A DNA stretch of 64,000 bases from Muscardinus avellanarius (taxonomy: Eukaryota; Chordata; Mammalia; Rodentia; Gliridae), in NCBI GenBank assembly GCA_963383645.1, contig OY726558.1, forward strand, positions 181,384,634 to 181,448,633. The letters are read 5' to 3'. The notes under the pieces were generated by a model. That model was not told where the DNA came from, did no database searches, and saw only the letters and a program-made list of their open reading frames with translations. The stretch's first letter is position 1, and every line of letters begins with the position of its first letter. Positions 12,633-24,879 of this stretch are shown piece after piece. The position numbers and the translations under genes were made by a program.

Positions 12633-12837
12633 AATGAAATAGGGGTGAGCATCTTGCCTGGTAGAGCAATATGAGCTGTGGTCTATGTATCTCTCCTTAT
12701 TTTTAGAAATGGGTGAACTGATATTCATTCTAAGGAATATTCATACTATATTTATTGCAATGACATATCAACTAAGGACTATTTCCTATCTTTCTTTCCT
12801 GTGTTTAAGTGTGTGAGACATCTTTTGTCTTTTTTAA

Positions 12838-12840
<3 letters not shown>

Positions 12841-12871
<31 letters not shown>

Positions 12872-12882
12872 TGTGTGTGTGT
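12841..12882. repeat. T-run plus (GT)n microsatellite
   Basis: A T-run (12841-12858) runs into about 12 GT units. It sits at the tail side of the reverse-strand SINE that follows, so it probably grew from that SINE's poly(A). Confidence 0.9.
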
Positions 12883-13107
12883 TTCTTTGTTTCCCTTTTT
12901 CTTTTTTCATATTTTGGTAATAGAGGTTGAACATGGAGCTCCTCTACCTTCAAGATATACCCCCATCCCTTTGTATATTTTGTTTTAAAACAGAGTATAA
13001 GTTGCTGAAAGTCTAAGTTTCTGAGACTGTTCTTGAAGCTGCAATCCTTCTGTCTCAGTCTCCCAAGTACTAGCATTACTGGCATGTACTAGCCACCATA
13101 CCTGGCT
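12883..13107 (-). mobile_element. B1-dID SINE, diverged
   Basis: Reverse-strand SINE with tRNA-like unit near 12915-12975, linker near 12976-12995 and B1 head to 13107. It is diverged; the adjacent T-run/GT array marks the 3' end. Confidence 0.8.
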
Positions 13108-14159
13108 CTGAGATATGTTCTAAATTACCTAGTATAAGAAGAAAATTATTAGGATGAGAAAAGAAGTGAAAAAAAAAAGAATTTAGATAAAAACAGAAAG
13201 AAAAGCGAAGGTAAGAATAATATTATACTGAAGGTGACTAATCATTGAAATCACATTTATGAGGACGCATAGTAATTTTTACTGTGCAAAAATAAAGACT
13301 TTGTCTAGTTTGTTGTTTACTGGATCATGATGTGAATATACTAAAATTGACAAGTGATATTTTAGTATTTAGTCTAGATAAATAATAACTGGAGACAAAT
13401 TTATATATGTGTGTATGTATCCATCTGTCTACTACCTATATACTTTTTGATATCTAATTGAAAAATATGAATATCTAACTTGACGAATATCAAAGATGGG
13501 GTAAATGAATGTAATTGAGTGACTAGTGGTATAAAGTATATTGACCTTCCTAAGCCATTCTCTTTATCCTCAGACCCATGCCCTTAGTCAGAGTAGACCT
13601 CATCTTGTGGTATAGTAATGAACTTCCCAAATTTTTGTTCTCCACTTGGTGCTGCAATTGAGTCTTTTATACACATTTCTGAGGAGCTTATGGCAAATAC
13701 CAACACACTTCCTCACTTTGTTTGCTGTCAATAATTTAACTAATGTCCCTGCACTGAATAACAGCTGAAAATAAGTAACTTACATGCTGGTGTAGGATAA
13801 AAATTTCTTTAAGAAAGGCAAATACATTTCTTTAAAGAATGAAACTCACTCCCCTTCTTTGATAAAAGTACCCACATTTATTAGCTTTCCAAAAGAAAGA
13901 TAAAGGTATGTTTGTCCAGAGTGTAATGCTAGAATGAATAAGCATCTAGCCTTTATACTTAGAAATTAATGATGATAACCACATAAACTACTTTGAAAAA
14001 AATAATCCATATGGTTAATGACATGAATAATATTTATCACTATCAACATAGCCTTTGTTTTTGAGCCATTTAACCAAGTGTAATATGGAGAAGTAAAAAA
14101 AGCTGATATTTAAATAATAGTACTCTTGAACTAATCAATAGCATCAGAACACCTTCTGA

Positions 14160-14160
<1 letters not shown>
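13108..14160. other. AT-rich DNA, nothing recognised
   Basis: No repeat family or coding frame identified. Confidence 0.5.

Positions 14161-14191
<31 letters not shown>
14161..14191. repeat. (TG)15 microsatellite
   Basis: Uninterrupted TG dinucleotides, not attached to a recognised SINE tail. Confidence 0.97.
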
Positions 14192-14192
<1 letters not shown>

Positions 14193-14312
14193 GAAATTTC
14201 ATGGGATGCAATTATTCAAAAAATATAGATATATTTATAGGGTTTTATCCACAGATCCTATTTTATAGAATGTATGCTATTCAATTTTACAATTTTTTCA
14301 AGGCTTTGACTT

Positions 14313-14560
14313 ATAAAAGCAACTATTAGCTGGGTGTTGTGGCACACACTTGTAATCCCAGCATTCGGGAGGCTGAGAACTGAGGATCATGGTTCGATGA
14401 CAGCCTCAGCTACTTAGTGAGGCCCTCTGCAACTTAGTGAGACCCAGTTTCAAAATAAATAATAAAAAACAGGGCAGGAGGTGTAGCTCGGAGGTCGAAT
14501 GCCCCTGGGTTCCACCCCCAGACCCGCAAAATAAAATAAAATAAAATAAAAGCAAATATT
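14313..14560 (+). mobile_element. B1-dID SINE with 15-bp target duplication
   Basis: Forward, element 14328-14545, with B1 head, 'tcaaaataaataataaaaaa' linker, tRNA-like unit (gtagctcggaggtcgaatg, ccccagacccgc) and an (AAAAT)n tail. ATAAAAGCAACTATT at 14313-14327 and ATAAAAGCAAATATT at 14546-14560 differ at one base. The tRNA-like unit keeps B-box-like 'ggttc' sequence, but this is a retroposon, not a tRNA gene. Confidence 0.93.
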
Positions 14561-14590
14561 TCACTTGATGAAGTTAAACATATAAGAAAA

Positions 14591-14803
14591 AGTTAGGTGT
14601 GGTAGCTCACTTTTATAATCCCAGTACTTGGGAAGCTGAGACAGGAATATCTTGGGTTCATGGCCAGCCTCAGATACTTAGAATTCCCACAACTTAGTGA
14701 GACTCTGTTTCAAAATAAAGAAAAAAAAATAGAGTTGAGAATATAGCCAGAAATAGAATGCCTCTGGGTTCAATCCCCAATACTGCAAAAGGAAAAATAA
14801 AAA
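14591..14803 (+). mobile_element. B1-dID SINE, second of a tandem pair
   Basis: Forward SINE 30 bp downstream of the previous one. B1 head, linker, tRNA-like unit with 'cctctgggttcaatcccca' and A-rich tail are all present. It is more diverged than its neighbour, so the pair arose by separate insertions. Confidence 0.88.
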
Positions 14804-17800
14804 TTTGATTCAAGGCTATTGTATAAGGAAGAGAAGAAACAAAGTAGTTTGAACTCAACTGAAAAAGATGACAGAGATTTTAATACTGGGTCAGGACATG
14901 TATTTGCTAATTGGTCTTACCCAAAGGAAAAGTAACTCATTAGCTTAATGAGAGGAGGTAGTTTTAGAACTTGGAGCAAGGTGCCCTCTGAAGTTAGACT
15001 CCTGTCTTAATATAGAGACCAGGGAATAGGAGCACTATCTTCCTGAATGACTAAATTTCAAAGGAAACACCCACAGGCCTTGCAAAAGGAAATACAACAC
15101 TATTAACCAGAAAGAGGATTTTTTTTTTTTTAAGAAAGGACTTGCCTTTCAAACAGGAAGAGGCAAAAGTTACAATTACAATTATAAAAAAATGCTGAAG
15201 AAAATTGAGAGGAGTAACCTCTTGGTTAGGTCATATAGATTTTGTGCAGGCTTTTACAAGCAAGGAGATGTCCATCTAAAATTTAGTTAAAATGAGGAAC
15301 AAATTAAGAGTATGTTGGTCCAATCACATTGGCTTTAATGTGCTCTTAGCATTTTAATGAGATTAATTCTCTCTTTCTTGTTATTTCCCTTTCTGTTCAA
15401 AGTTGACAAATCTATGACTACTAAAATTCTTAAAAATATAAAATTTTATTTTATTCCTAAGATACCTTGAATCTATTTTCAGCAACAGGTAGAATATCTT
15501 GCATATATATCTGCAAGATATTAGAATACCAATAGAATCATTCTGGCTTTGAGGGACTATCTATGAGAATATATAGGTAAAAAAAAATAATAGAGAAGAA
15601 AGTGCTTTATACACTGCATTTTTATTTAAAATATGAGGAACTAATGATCATGCTCATTTTCATTTTCATTTGAATCATATTAACATTGAATATGTTGTTT
15701 ACTATGGACATCTGAGGCTATTTTATCACTTGGATACCATGATCACAAATTAAATACCTAACAAATTGCAATAGCAAGCTAGTTTGCATTTTCCTGAACA
15801 ATTATTGTTTGATAATAAAACATAATTATCTTCAAAATAGTTAGGAGTCATGATTGTGATCTTCTTACTTTAACTTACTGCAATCTCTCCAATGTATCTG
15901 ATTCACAAGAGCCTTTGTTTTTGGTTGGCCTCTGAATTGCCTTCTTTTGCTCTAGGTTCTCCTCAAAGTTTTGAGTCATGGTGTTAGGTTTGAGAGGAGG
16001 TATGAACTATTATATATGTAATGTCTAAATATGAAATTGCTCATTAAACATTTATTTTTCTGTTTCACAGTAGTAAGAATTACAAGTTGGAGCTATTTGT
16101 TCTATTATTTAAAGGTTATATCTCAGCTCTTTCAGAATTCTGACACCACAAAACTTAAATGAAGAGTTAGATCCTGAAATGTTTTTGAGATTTTTTTATG
16201 CTCTGAAAAACAGGAGTCTCAAGATATATCTAAGTTGCTTGGCAATTTCCACTTATCAAGTGTAGGTAGCTTAGCTTCATCAATTAGTGGATGAAGCATA
16301 ATATCCTGCAAACTTTTCAGGGTTCCTGAAAAATAACTTATAATAGAACAACTATAAGATGCTTTGAATTAAAGTAATAAAGGTTTATTGTAATTCTCAC
16401 CATGAAAAAGAAAAGAATTTCTGATGTTAGGAATTTTATTTAAAAATTTTTATTTGACAAATTGCTTCAAATAATTTTTCAGAGACTGTATTGATTTTTA
16501 CTCATAAAAACTCTATAGGTACAATTTCCAATTTAACTAGAAAGAGCACCATATTAAACTTACAATGAAGCAGCAATTTTCTAAGACTCAAATTACCCTT
16601 GTATTAGCCAAATAATACAAGTAGAAGATGCATTTTAAAATATCAGTAGTATTACAATTTTCAATTCTCAGATTTTGACATATTGTATACAATTCTTTCA
16701 CAAATGTGATGTTACTTTTGTTTTACTTTCTGACCAAAAAAATAAATTCACAGTAAATATATATTCCATAAGTGAGTTGCCATAATATGCAAATATGCCA
16801 AAACTAGACATTTTAAGAAAAAAGTAATTACTTTTATAACAGAATTCTTTGGAATTAATATTTTTGTTATAAACCTAAAAGTACTGGCAATATGCTATAT
16901 AGTTTTAAAAGTAGTTATTTTATACAAATTAAACATTATAATATATGTTTTTATAAAATTTCAATCAATCAGAACAACATACATAAATGTAATTTATATT
17001 TGTGATTATTTTATTAGGTATTCCTAGAGATAACCTTCACATGAAGTTGAATGTAAACAACTTTATTTAGTTTTGGTGAATATCAAAATGTTTAACAGAT
17101 CTTTTAAAACCTCAATTCCAATAGTACATATGTTTATGTTTTATTTTGGAAGCCCATCAATGAGAAGCCAACATTTCCATATTCTAGATCAGAATTAAGT
17201 AGACTGTTAATCTTTCATTATTGAAAATTATATTTTTAAAATTTATAGCCTATAATTTCTTCCTCAGTCTTAATAATAACTTACTGGTGGTTTGGGGTAC
17301 ATCAACTAATATAACAATAACACTGGATTCATTCCAGGAGATAGTGTGTATTGAAACTGAAGAACAGTGATCTTCCAGGATAGTATTCATTAATTTGCAA
17401 AAAAGGGTAGTTATATAATAAAATGAAACTCAGTGATGATTCCAAGTGTAAAATATTCAACTATGCATACTATCAGTATAATTAAAGACCTTCTGTGTTT
17501 TTTTTTTCTATTGTTTTTCAGTCTCTACAATTAGAAACCTATTAACAGTCTCTTCAGGAGGATATGTACTCTTTATTCTTAGATTTGGTGAAATGTTAAT
17601 TCTGTTGTATTATTTGTCTATTCTAATACTTATTTTCAGTAATCTTACTAGAAATCATGTTTGCCATTTGCATATACCAATGTTATGTGTAGTATTCCTG
17701 GATTCCAACCAATAGACAGGAATTTTGCATGAATTCATGCCAGATTGAGAAATAGTTTTAATGTAAAAAACAAGCCACTAACTGATGGTTGATTGGCCTT

Positions 17801-18007
17801 TTTTAGTTGAATGTCATTTTAATAATAATTTGGTTATTATTCTTCCTCATTTAAATGTTTTTATAAAGCTTTATGTTTTTATGTACTTACACTATTTTGG
17901 TATAGGTTATAAATATTTTTGCTTAGTTTTACCACCATCATTGTTGTCTTTTTCTCTTCCATTATACAAATGATGATAGGAGAAACTAATAATTGAATCA
18001 TTCCTGA
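14804..18007. other. AT-rich DNA, nothing recognised
   Basis: About 3.2 kb without SINE, LTR or coding frame that I can support. T-runs at 15119-15131 and 17498-17507 are short. Confidence 0.5.
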
Positions 18008-20450
18008 GTGATTATGGATGGAATCTATAGATCACTTTTGGCAGAATGCCCATTTTGATGATATTTATTCTGCCTATCCATGAACAAGGAAGATCTTTCC
18101 ATCTTCCCATCTTCCAAGGTCTTCTTCAATTTCGTTCTTTCATATGTTATAGTTTTATTTGTAGATGTCTTGTACATCTTTGCCTAGGTTTATTCATATG
18201 TATTTTATTGGTTTTGAGATTATAGTGAATGAAATTGTTTTATTTAATTCATTGTGGATTCATTATTGGCATAAAGAAAAGCAACTGATTTCTTTAGGTT
18301 GATTTTGCATCCTGCAAATTTGCTGAATTGGTTAATCAGCTCCAGTAGTCTTTCGTTGAGTCCTTTGGGTTTTCTAGATAAAGGATCATGTCATCTACAA
18401 ATAAAGATAGTTGTGATTTCTTTCTTCCTATTTAAATTCCTTTGATTTCCTTCTCTTGTCTTATTGCTGTAGCAGGAGTCTTGAGAACAATATTGAAAAG
18501 GAGTGGTGATAGTGGCCATTCTTGTCTTGTTCCTAATTTTAGAGGGAATTCTTGCAGTTTTTCTCCATTCAATATGATGTTGGCTATGGGTTTATTGTAT
18601 AGTGCCTAAATTATGTTGAAATACAGTTCTATTCCAATTTTCTGCAGTGTTTTTTTTAAACATAAATGGGTGTTAGATTTTGTCAAATCCTTTTTCAGCA
18701 TCTATTGATATGATCATGTTATTTTGCTCTCAGTTCTATTTATGTGACAAATAACATGTATTAAATTGTGTATGTTGAACCATTCTTGCTTAAATGGGAT
18801 GAAACCAACTTGGCTGTGGTGTACAACTCTCTTGATATGGTTTTGAATGCATATAGCTAGTATTTTGTTTAGAATTTTTGCATCTATGTTCATTAAGGAT
18901 ATTGGCCAGTAGATTTCCTTTCTTGAGGTATCTTAATTTGGTTTGGGGATTAAAGTGATACTGGCCTCATAGAAGGAATTTGGGAGAATTACATCTCTTT
19001 CAATTTCCTGGAACAATTTGTGAAGTATTGGTATTAGTTCTTCACTGAAGGTTTTGTAAAATTCAGCTGGAAACCCATCAGGGCCTGCACTTTTCTTTGA
19101 TGGCAGAATTCTTATTGCTCTTTCTATTTATTTGCTTGCTATTGGGTGTTTTAGGCTTCCTATGTCCTCTTGATTCAGTATAAGTAGGTTATATGTGCTT
19201 AGAAATCTATCAATTTATTCCATGTTTTACAGTCTATTGGAGTATAAATTTTCAAAATAGTTTCTGATAATTCTTTGAATATCCCCACTGTCTTTGGTGA
19301 TTTCTCCCTTTTCATTTCTGATTTTAATAATTTGAGTTGATTCTCTTTTTCTTTGTGTTAGTTTGGCCAGGGATTTGTCAATCCTATTAATTTTCTCAAA
19401 GAACAATCTTTTAGATTTGTTGATTCTTTAAATTGTATTTTTTGTTCCCAATTTCATTTATTTATGCTCTGATTTTAATAATTTCCTGCCTTCTGCTGGC
19501 TCTGGGATTAGACTGTTGCAATTTTTCTAGGTCCTTGAGTTGTGTCATTATGTTGTTTACTTGGTGACTCTCTGTACTTCTCATGTGGATACTCAATGCT
19601 ATGAACTTTTCTCTTAACACTGCCTTCAAAATGTCCCATAGATTTCAGTAAGTTGTTTCTCTATTTTCATTTATTTTCATAATTTTTTTTTATTTCTCCC
19701 CTAATTTCCAATCTTACCCACTCATTGTTCCATAGTGTAACATTCAATCTCCATGTATTTAAGTAGTTTCTTTTGGGTTTCTTGTTGTTGATTTCTACTT
19801 TTATTCCATTATGGACTGAAAAGATGTATACTTTGTAGCTCAGGATGTGATATATTTTGGTAAAGGTTTCATGGGCTTCTGAGAAGAATGTGTATTTTGT
19901 TGTTCCTGGTTGAAATATTCTGTATATATCTATTAGATTCATTTGGTTTAGAGTTTTCATTAGTTCTGAAGAATCTTTACTCATCTTCTGCCTTGAAGAT
20001 TGTTCTAGTCATGTGAGAGGTGTATTGAATTCTCCCACTATTATTTTATTTGGGTCTATTTAAAATCTGATGTCCAGAAGGTTTTGTTATACAAATGTGG
20101 CTGCATCCACATTTGGGGCATAAACATTTACTATCACTATATCTTCGTGGTTGATTGTTCCTTTTAATAAAACAAATTGCCCTTCTTTGTCTCTTTGGAT
20201 GTATTTTTGCTTAAAGTCTGTTTTTTTGGATATCAGTGTTGCTACCCCTGCCTGTTTTTGGTCTCCATTAGCCTAATATATCTTTTTCTGTCCTGTCACT
20301 TCCAGTCTGTGAATGTCTTTGGCTGTAAGGTGTGTTTCTTGCAAACATCATATATTTGGATTATGTTTTTAATCCACTTGCCAGAATATGTATTTTGATT
20401 GTTGAGTTAAGTCCTTTGATGTTCAGAGTTATTATTGCAATATAATTTTT
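18008..20450 (-). pseudogene. L1 A ORF2 relic (endonuclease + reverse transcriptase)
   Basis: ORF2 encodes the endonuclease/reverse transcriptase used for target-primed reverse transcription. The reverse strand holds the endonuclease start (TLN.KGL block at about 20425) and the endonuclease C-part 19667-19984, with 'NQMNLIDIYRIFQP' and 'EAHETFTKI.HIL' blocks. The catalytic SDH triplet reads SVH. The reverse-transcriptase core is present as F-V-D-D-M near 18390. Stops and frameshifts occur throughout and the last quarter is missing. Non-functional. Confidence 0.88.
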
Positions 20451-20762
20451 TAATATTTATTTATTTATTTATTTATTGGTGGTACTGGGGTTCCTGGAAA
20501 CCCTTCTACCTCGGGGCTACACTCCCAGACCTATTTTTTATTTTTTATTTATTTGGAAATAGGGTATCTTTTTTTATTCTGGTGGTACTGGGGTTCCTGG
20601 AAGCCCTTCTACCTCTGGGCTACAGTCCCAGACCTATTTTATAAAACAGGGTCTCTTAAGCCAGCACAGCTGACTTTGAACCTGCACAATCCTCCTGTCT
20701 CTGCCTCCCAAGCACGGGAATTACAAATGTGCACCACTATGCCCGGCTAAAATATGATTTTT
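20439..20762 (-). mobile_element. Three-part SINE (B1-ID-ID) in L1 A
   Basis: Reverse-strand order: B1 head (20750 leftward), linker, a tRNA-like unit (20580-20640), an A-rich spacer with 'tatttccaaataaa', a second tRNA-like unit (20480-20540), then an A-rich (ATTT)n tail. AATATAATTTTT (20439-20450) and AATATGATTTTT (20751-20762) flank the whole object and differ at one base. L1 B at the matching place (about 46520) has the uninterrupted sequence. One insertion therefore delivered B1 plus two tails. It landed at the start of ORF2. Confidence 0.85.
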
Positions 20763-20882
20763 GTTTCCTGTCATTTTGTGTTCTATCTTCTGTTGGGTAT
20801 AATGTTATTTCTTCTTTATTTAGCTGCCCCACTAATCAACTTGATCTCTTCTCTGGTTCTTAAAATTGCTTTTGTTTCCTCT

Positions 20883-21760
20883 TTATGGCTTTATTTCTTT
20901 AAGTATTTTCTCTAGTGTTGGCTTTGAATTCATTAATTTTTTGAGATTCTGCTTATCTTGAAACAGTTTTGTTTTTCCATTAATTTTGAATAATAATTTT
21001 GCTGGATATTGTAGTTTTGGTTGGAAGTTGTTTTCTTCCAGAGTCTGGGTCACATTGTACCAGTCTCTCCTGGCGTTCATGACTAGGGTTTTAAAGTAAG
21101 GGGTGATTTTTGTTGTTTTATCCCTAATTGTCACCTGGTTTTTTGTTCTCACTTTTTTTTTAAGATTCTTTTCTTGGCCTTTATGTTGGTAACTTTATTA
21201 TTACATTACATGGGGAGGTTTTTCTTTGATCTTGCTTTAATGTGTTCTGTATGTCTTCTGAATATGCAATTCCATGTTCGGATATTTCTCTAAAATTATT
21301 TCTCTAAAGAGATTATGAATGCCCTTGGTCACTACCTTTATCCCTTCTTTAATGCCTTTTATCTGTAAGTCAGGATATTTAATATTGTCTCATAGTTGTT
21401 GTCTCATAGGTTTTGTTTATGTAATGACTTCTGCATGCTGTTGACTACACTTTGGTTTTGAATGAGCTATCTTATAACAATAATATTCTATTTTTCATTT
21501 TATCTAACCTTCCAGAGTTTCTTTCTATTGCTGTATTCATTTCATTTATTTACTCTCTCATTTCATTCCAATATCATTCTGATTTTTTCTTAGTGCCTCC
21601 ATTTTCTCTTTCACTGCCTCTACACTTGCTTTGGGACCTTTCATTATATTGTAGATCAGGATTCAGAATTCTGCTTCTTGCATTTCTTAAAGTTCAGTAT
21701 TCATGATTTTTGTTGTTTCTTCACTATTTCTAATTATCATATTTTTAAGGTTCTCAGGCT
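20883..21760 (-). pseudogene. L1 A ORF1 relic (RNA-binding protein)
   Basis: ORF1p is the trimeric RNA chaperone that coats L1 RNA. The reverse-strand frame 20883-21152 (89 codons) is its C-terminal part: the 'MNARRDWYN' and 'NNFQPKLQYPAKL' blocks and the end '.KPTLEKILKEI' match the same domain in L1 C (51295-51666). The upstream coiled-coil part is too broken to read. Limits at the 5' side are approximate. Confidence 0.8.
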
Positions 21761-22719
21761 TGTTTTTCTGATATTGTGGCAACTCTTGTGGGTATTATGT
21801 CTAATTCAATCTTAGTAGTAGGAATTTAGAGTTGTCAGCAGGAAAGCAGTACTTTTTCTCATTGTGAGGGTTGAGTGATAAGAGAGAAACTGGGATGATG
21901 GGTGCAGGCATTGGGTAAGTTAGAGGATATGATTAGTTGAATAAGAATTTAAGTATAATATGGTAATATCTGGTTGAGAATGAGAGAAAGTTAGATAGTA
22001 GGACTATTGTAGTTAGTAGAGTATTAAGGTATGGAGAAATGAAATACCTTGAATATTAAACAAGGATATACAGTAAGGGGAAAAAAGTTTTGAGACAAGA
22101 GAGTAAATAGGCTAGAGTGAAGGAGTTTGTAAATGGAATAGGGAAGGAGCAAACAAACACAAATAAAGTAACAAAACAAGATACAAAAATATTATACATC
22201 AAAGAAAATACAAAAGAGGAAATAAAAGAGTAAGAAAAAGAAAAGAAGGACAAAAATAAAATAAAATAAAAATAACTAGTGACTGTGTGAGACAACAAAG
22301 CAAAACAACCAAACAAATAAAACCCCCGAATATAAGGAAAGAAATCTTACTAATTTATGAATATGAGGCTTGGCCCATGTAATATCTGAATGTCTGATCA
22401 CTGTGGTAGCTTCTAGAGTATATTCCAATGTGTCTTATTTGCACTGTACTCTACTGTTTGCTTCTTAACCCACTCTTGGAGAGTTTGGGCCCCTCTCTCA
22501 TCTCTAACAACTATGTGTTTAGGTGTCAGGGTTCTGGGTGTCACAGTTAATGAGTTATGTGCATGTCCTGGGTTCTGTGTATTTCTAGCCTATAGTGAGT
22601 GCCTCTGCCTTTTCCACCCTGAACTCAGGCCTGTGCTTGTATCTGCAGGGGCAGAGTTGTCCAAAGTACTCTTGGAGCAAACTTTGTCACCCTGTGCAGG
22701 TATCGCACCTTGAGCAACT

Positions 22720-23110
22720 TTCCTGTGCCCCTGGAGGTTCTAACTGGACTAGCCTGCTGTGTTCCATTGTGCACACTGGGCGCACATGGTTACTGCTGGT
22801 TTCCAGGTTGCACACTGGTACACACAGTTACCGATGGGTCCTGCAGAGCACACTGGGCACGTGCCAAGTCCTGCGGCTTCCCTGAGTGGACACAAATACC
22901 TGGCTGCCTTGTTCTGTGCCTCTGGAGGGCTCGGTGTGCCGCTCAGTCCCACAGCTTCTCTGAGCACACACAGTTACCTGGTCCCTTTCCGGGTCTCTTG
23001 AGAGTTCACTGTCCCACTGTGTCCATGCACTTTTCTGAGCCCACGCGGCTACCTAGTCTTCTTCCAGGTCTCTTCAGGGCTCACTGTACCACTGTGGGAG
23101 CCACCTCTGG
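22720..23110 (-). repeat. Tandem ~76-bp monomers in L1 A 5' UTR
   Basis: About five diverged copies are spaced 75-78 bp; anchors lie at roughly 22762, 22838, 22916, 22993 and 23068. Many rodent L1s carry promoter monomers in the 5' UTR, and a similar role is inferred here. The stretch is GC-richer than its surroundings. A 218-codon + strand frame (22710-23366) runs antisense across it because the repeat is GC-rich; I do not regard it as a gene. Confidence 0.7.
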
Positions 23111-23432
23111 TGAGCACATGGTCTATTGGCTTGGGCACCACTCGCTGCTTAAGATGTTAGAGCTCTATAGCTGCTTTAAAATTCAGATTATTTTGTTGGG
23201 CCAGGTCCACAGCAGGTCCATCGTGTGCTCAAGCATTTTTTTTTTCCCCCCAGTGGATTTCACAGTTCAGAGTTACTGTATTTCTTCTGCCATCGTTCCT
23301 AGATCTGTTTTGGTTCATGAGATATATTTATTTTGTTTGTTAAGATGCTGCCTTCTTGGTAGTTGAACTTTATTTCAGCTACTGAGAGTTGCTGCATCCT
23401 GCAATCACCATTTTGAATCTCCTCTCCACTTT

Positions 23433-24320
23433 CTTATATTCCATACAATTAGGGCTACTCTAAGTTCCTAGAAGAAGCATCATGTCTTTGCCATGTGGCC
23501 ATCACCACCATCAAAGCCTACAATACAGAATCTGTCTTCTATCTAATCCTTTTTTTGCTTTTTACTTTTTCGAGGAAGAACCAAGTACCCTTAAAATGAT
23601 GAATGGATTGTGCCAGATGCATTAAAAATGATCTCTCTTAGATCAACTGATTTGGCACTTTAATTATGACTTCAAATTCCCTAACAGGACTGAATTGGTG
23701 TTTCATTGAAATTTTGGAGAAAGTGTGTGTCTACCAGAAAGCAAAGATTTCTAAAGCCCATCTTATAACTTTGTCATTTACAGTTTACACTTCAAAAGAA
23801 AAGAAGGAATAGTAAATGTAGTTGAAAGAAAATATGCCAAAAGCAATTGTTTTAAAAGAGTATGAATGCAAAATAGTTCCATATTAGAAAATAATGAACC
23901 AAAACTTAACAAAAATAAAGCAAATAAATCCCAAAGTAGATTTTGGGAGAAGATTTGAAATTTGAAAAAATATGAATTACTGCTATTAGAAATAAAAAAA
24001 GAAAATAATGGTAATAATTATCACCTTAATTCATATTTTGCCTCAGGATTGAGCTACTTCAATGCTATAATAAATTAAACATAAATTTCAAGAAGCAAAA
24101 AGTAAATAAAGCTGACATATTTGCAGGAAACATGATTTTGTGCATAAAAAACAAGATTTGTAAATAAAGTCATAAAGATCACTGAATTATTCAATATATA
24201 GAAATCCCTTGTATATAATAGCCATAGAGTTAAATTAAAAGTTGAAATGGCAATAAAATAAAGTATGAAACACATGGAAATAAATCTAATAAAATGTGCA
24301 ATACAATCATAAGAATAACT
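23433..24320. other. AT-rich DNA, nothing recognised
   Basis: Flank of L1 A; no repeat or coding frame seen. Confidence 0.5.
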
Positions 24321-24321
24321 T

Positions 24322-24342
24322 TATATATATATATATATATAT
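24322..24342. repeat. (TA)n microsatellite
   Basis: Ten or so TA units. Confidence 0.9.
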
Positions 24343-24373
24343 TGGAAAGTATTTTTAAAAAATTGAGAAGTAA

Positions 24374-24547
24374 ATTGCGCATGGTGGAACATACTTCACC
24401 CTACCTCAGCTACTTAGCGTGACACTCCTCAGCAACTTAGTAAGACTGTTTCAAAATGAAGAATAAAAATAAGGCTAGGAGTGTAGCTCAGATGGTGAAT
24501 TACTTTGAGTTCAATCCTCAGTAATGCAAAAAATTTTAAAAAGTTTT
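24374..24547 (+). mobile_element. SINE with internally deleted B1 head
   Basis: Forward SINE. The first ~25 bp of the B1 head (gcgcatggtggaacatact) joins directly to 'ctcagctacttag', skipping about 45 bp. Linker, tRNA-like unit (gtgtagctcagatggtg, gttcaatcctcagtaatgc) and A-rich tail follow. Confidence 0.8.
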
Positions 24548-24879
24548 TAAAATAAAAGAATTGAGAGATATAATATTGTGTTGTAAGACTTGATATTGCA
24601 GTGATAATACCCCATGATTTAATATATGTATTCAATATACTCTTCTAAATCTCTATAGTTTCATATGTGTGATAAGTGACATGAGTTTAAAATGTATTTG
24701 GAAATTCAAAGGCCTAAACAATTCAAAACAAGAAGATTAACCAGGAAGAATTAGAATACTCAAAAGATTCATTAACATATTATTTAATGAAAAATTTTTG
24801 CCAAACTAAAAAATATGGGTCAGCATGCCATAATATAGGATAAATAAAAACCCCAGACATATATTAATCAATTTAGCCA
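24548..24879. other. AT-rich DNA, nothing recognised
   Basis: Nothing recognised. Confidence 0.5.

Larger units (their letters stand above)
18008..23432 (-). mobile_element. L1 retrotransposon A: 5' complete, 3' end missing
   Basis: Read on the reverse strand: a 5' UTR from about 23432 (opening with a 'caaaatggtgattgcagg' block), tandem ~76-bp 5'-UTR monomers, ORF1, then ORF2 through endonuclease and most of the reverse transcriptase. The match to L1 B (42.5-49.1 kb) and L1 C (49.7-55.8 kb) stops abruptly near 18008, inside ORF2, with no poly(T) and no 3' UTR. About 1.2 kb of ORF2 end plus the UTR is absent. A normal insertion is truncated at the 5' side, so this looks like a later deletion. 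A three-part SINE interrupts it at 20451-20750. Confidence 0.9.

Noticed and set aside
14480..14530. tRNA gene in the SINE tails
   Set aside because: Only the promoter-like half of a tRNA is recalled. The sequence cannot form a full cloverleaf and is always joined to a B1 head or A-rich linker.
22710..23366. 218-codon + strand frame
   Set aside because: It lies antisense to the L1 A 5' UTR monomers and has no known domain; GC-rich tandem repeats explain the openness.
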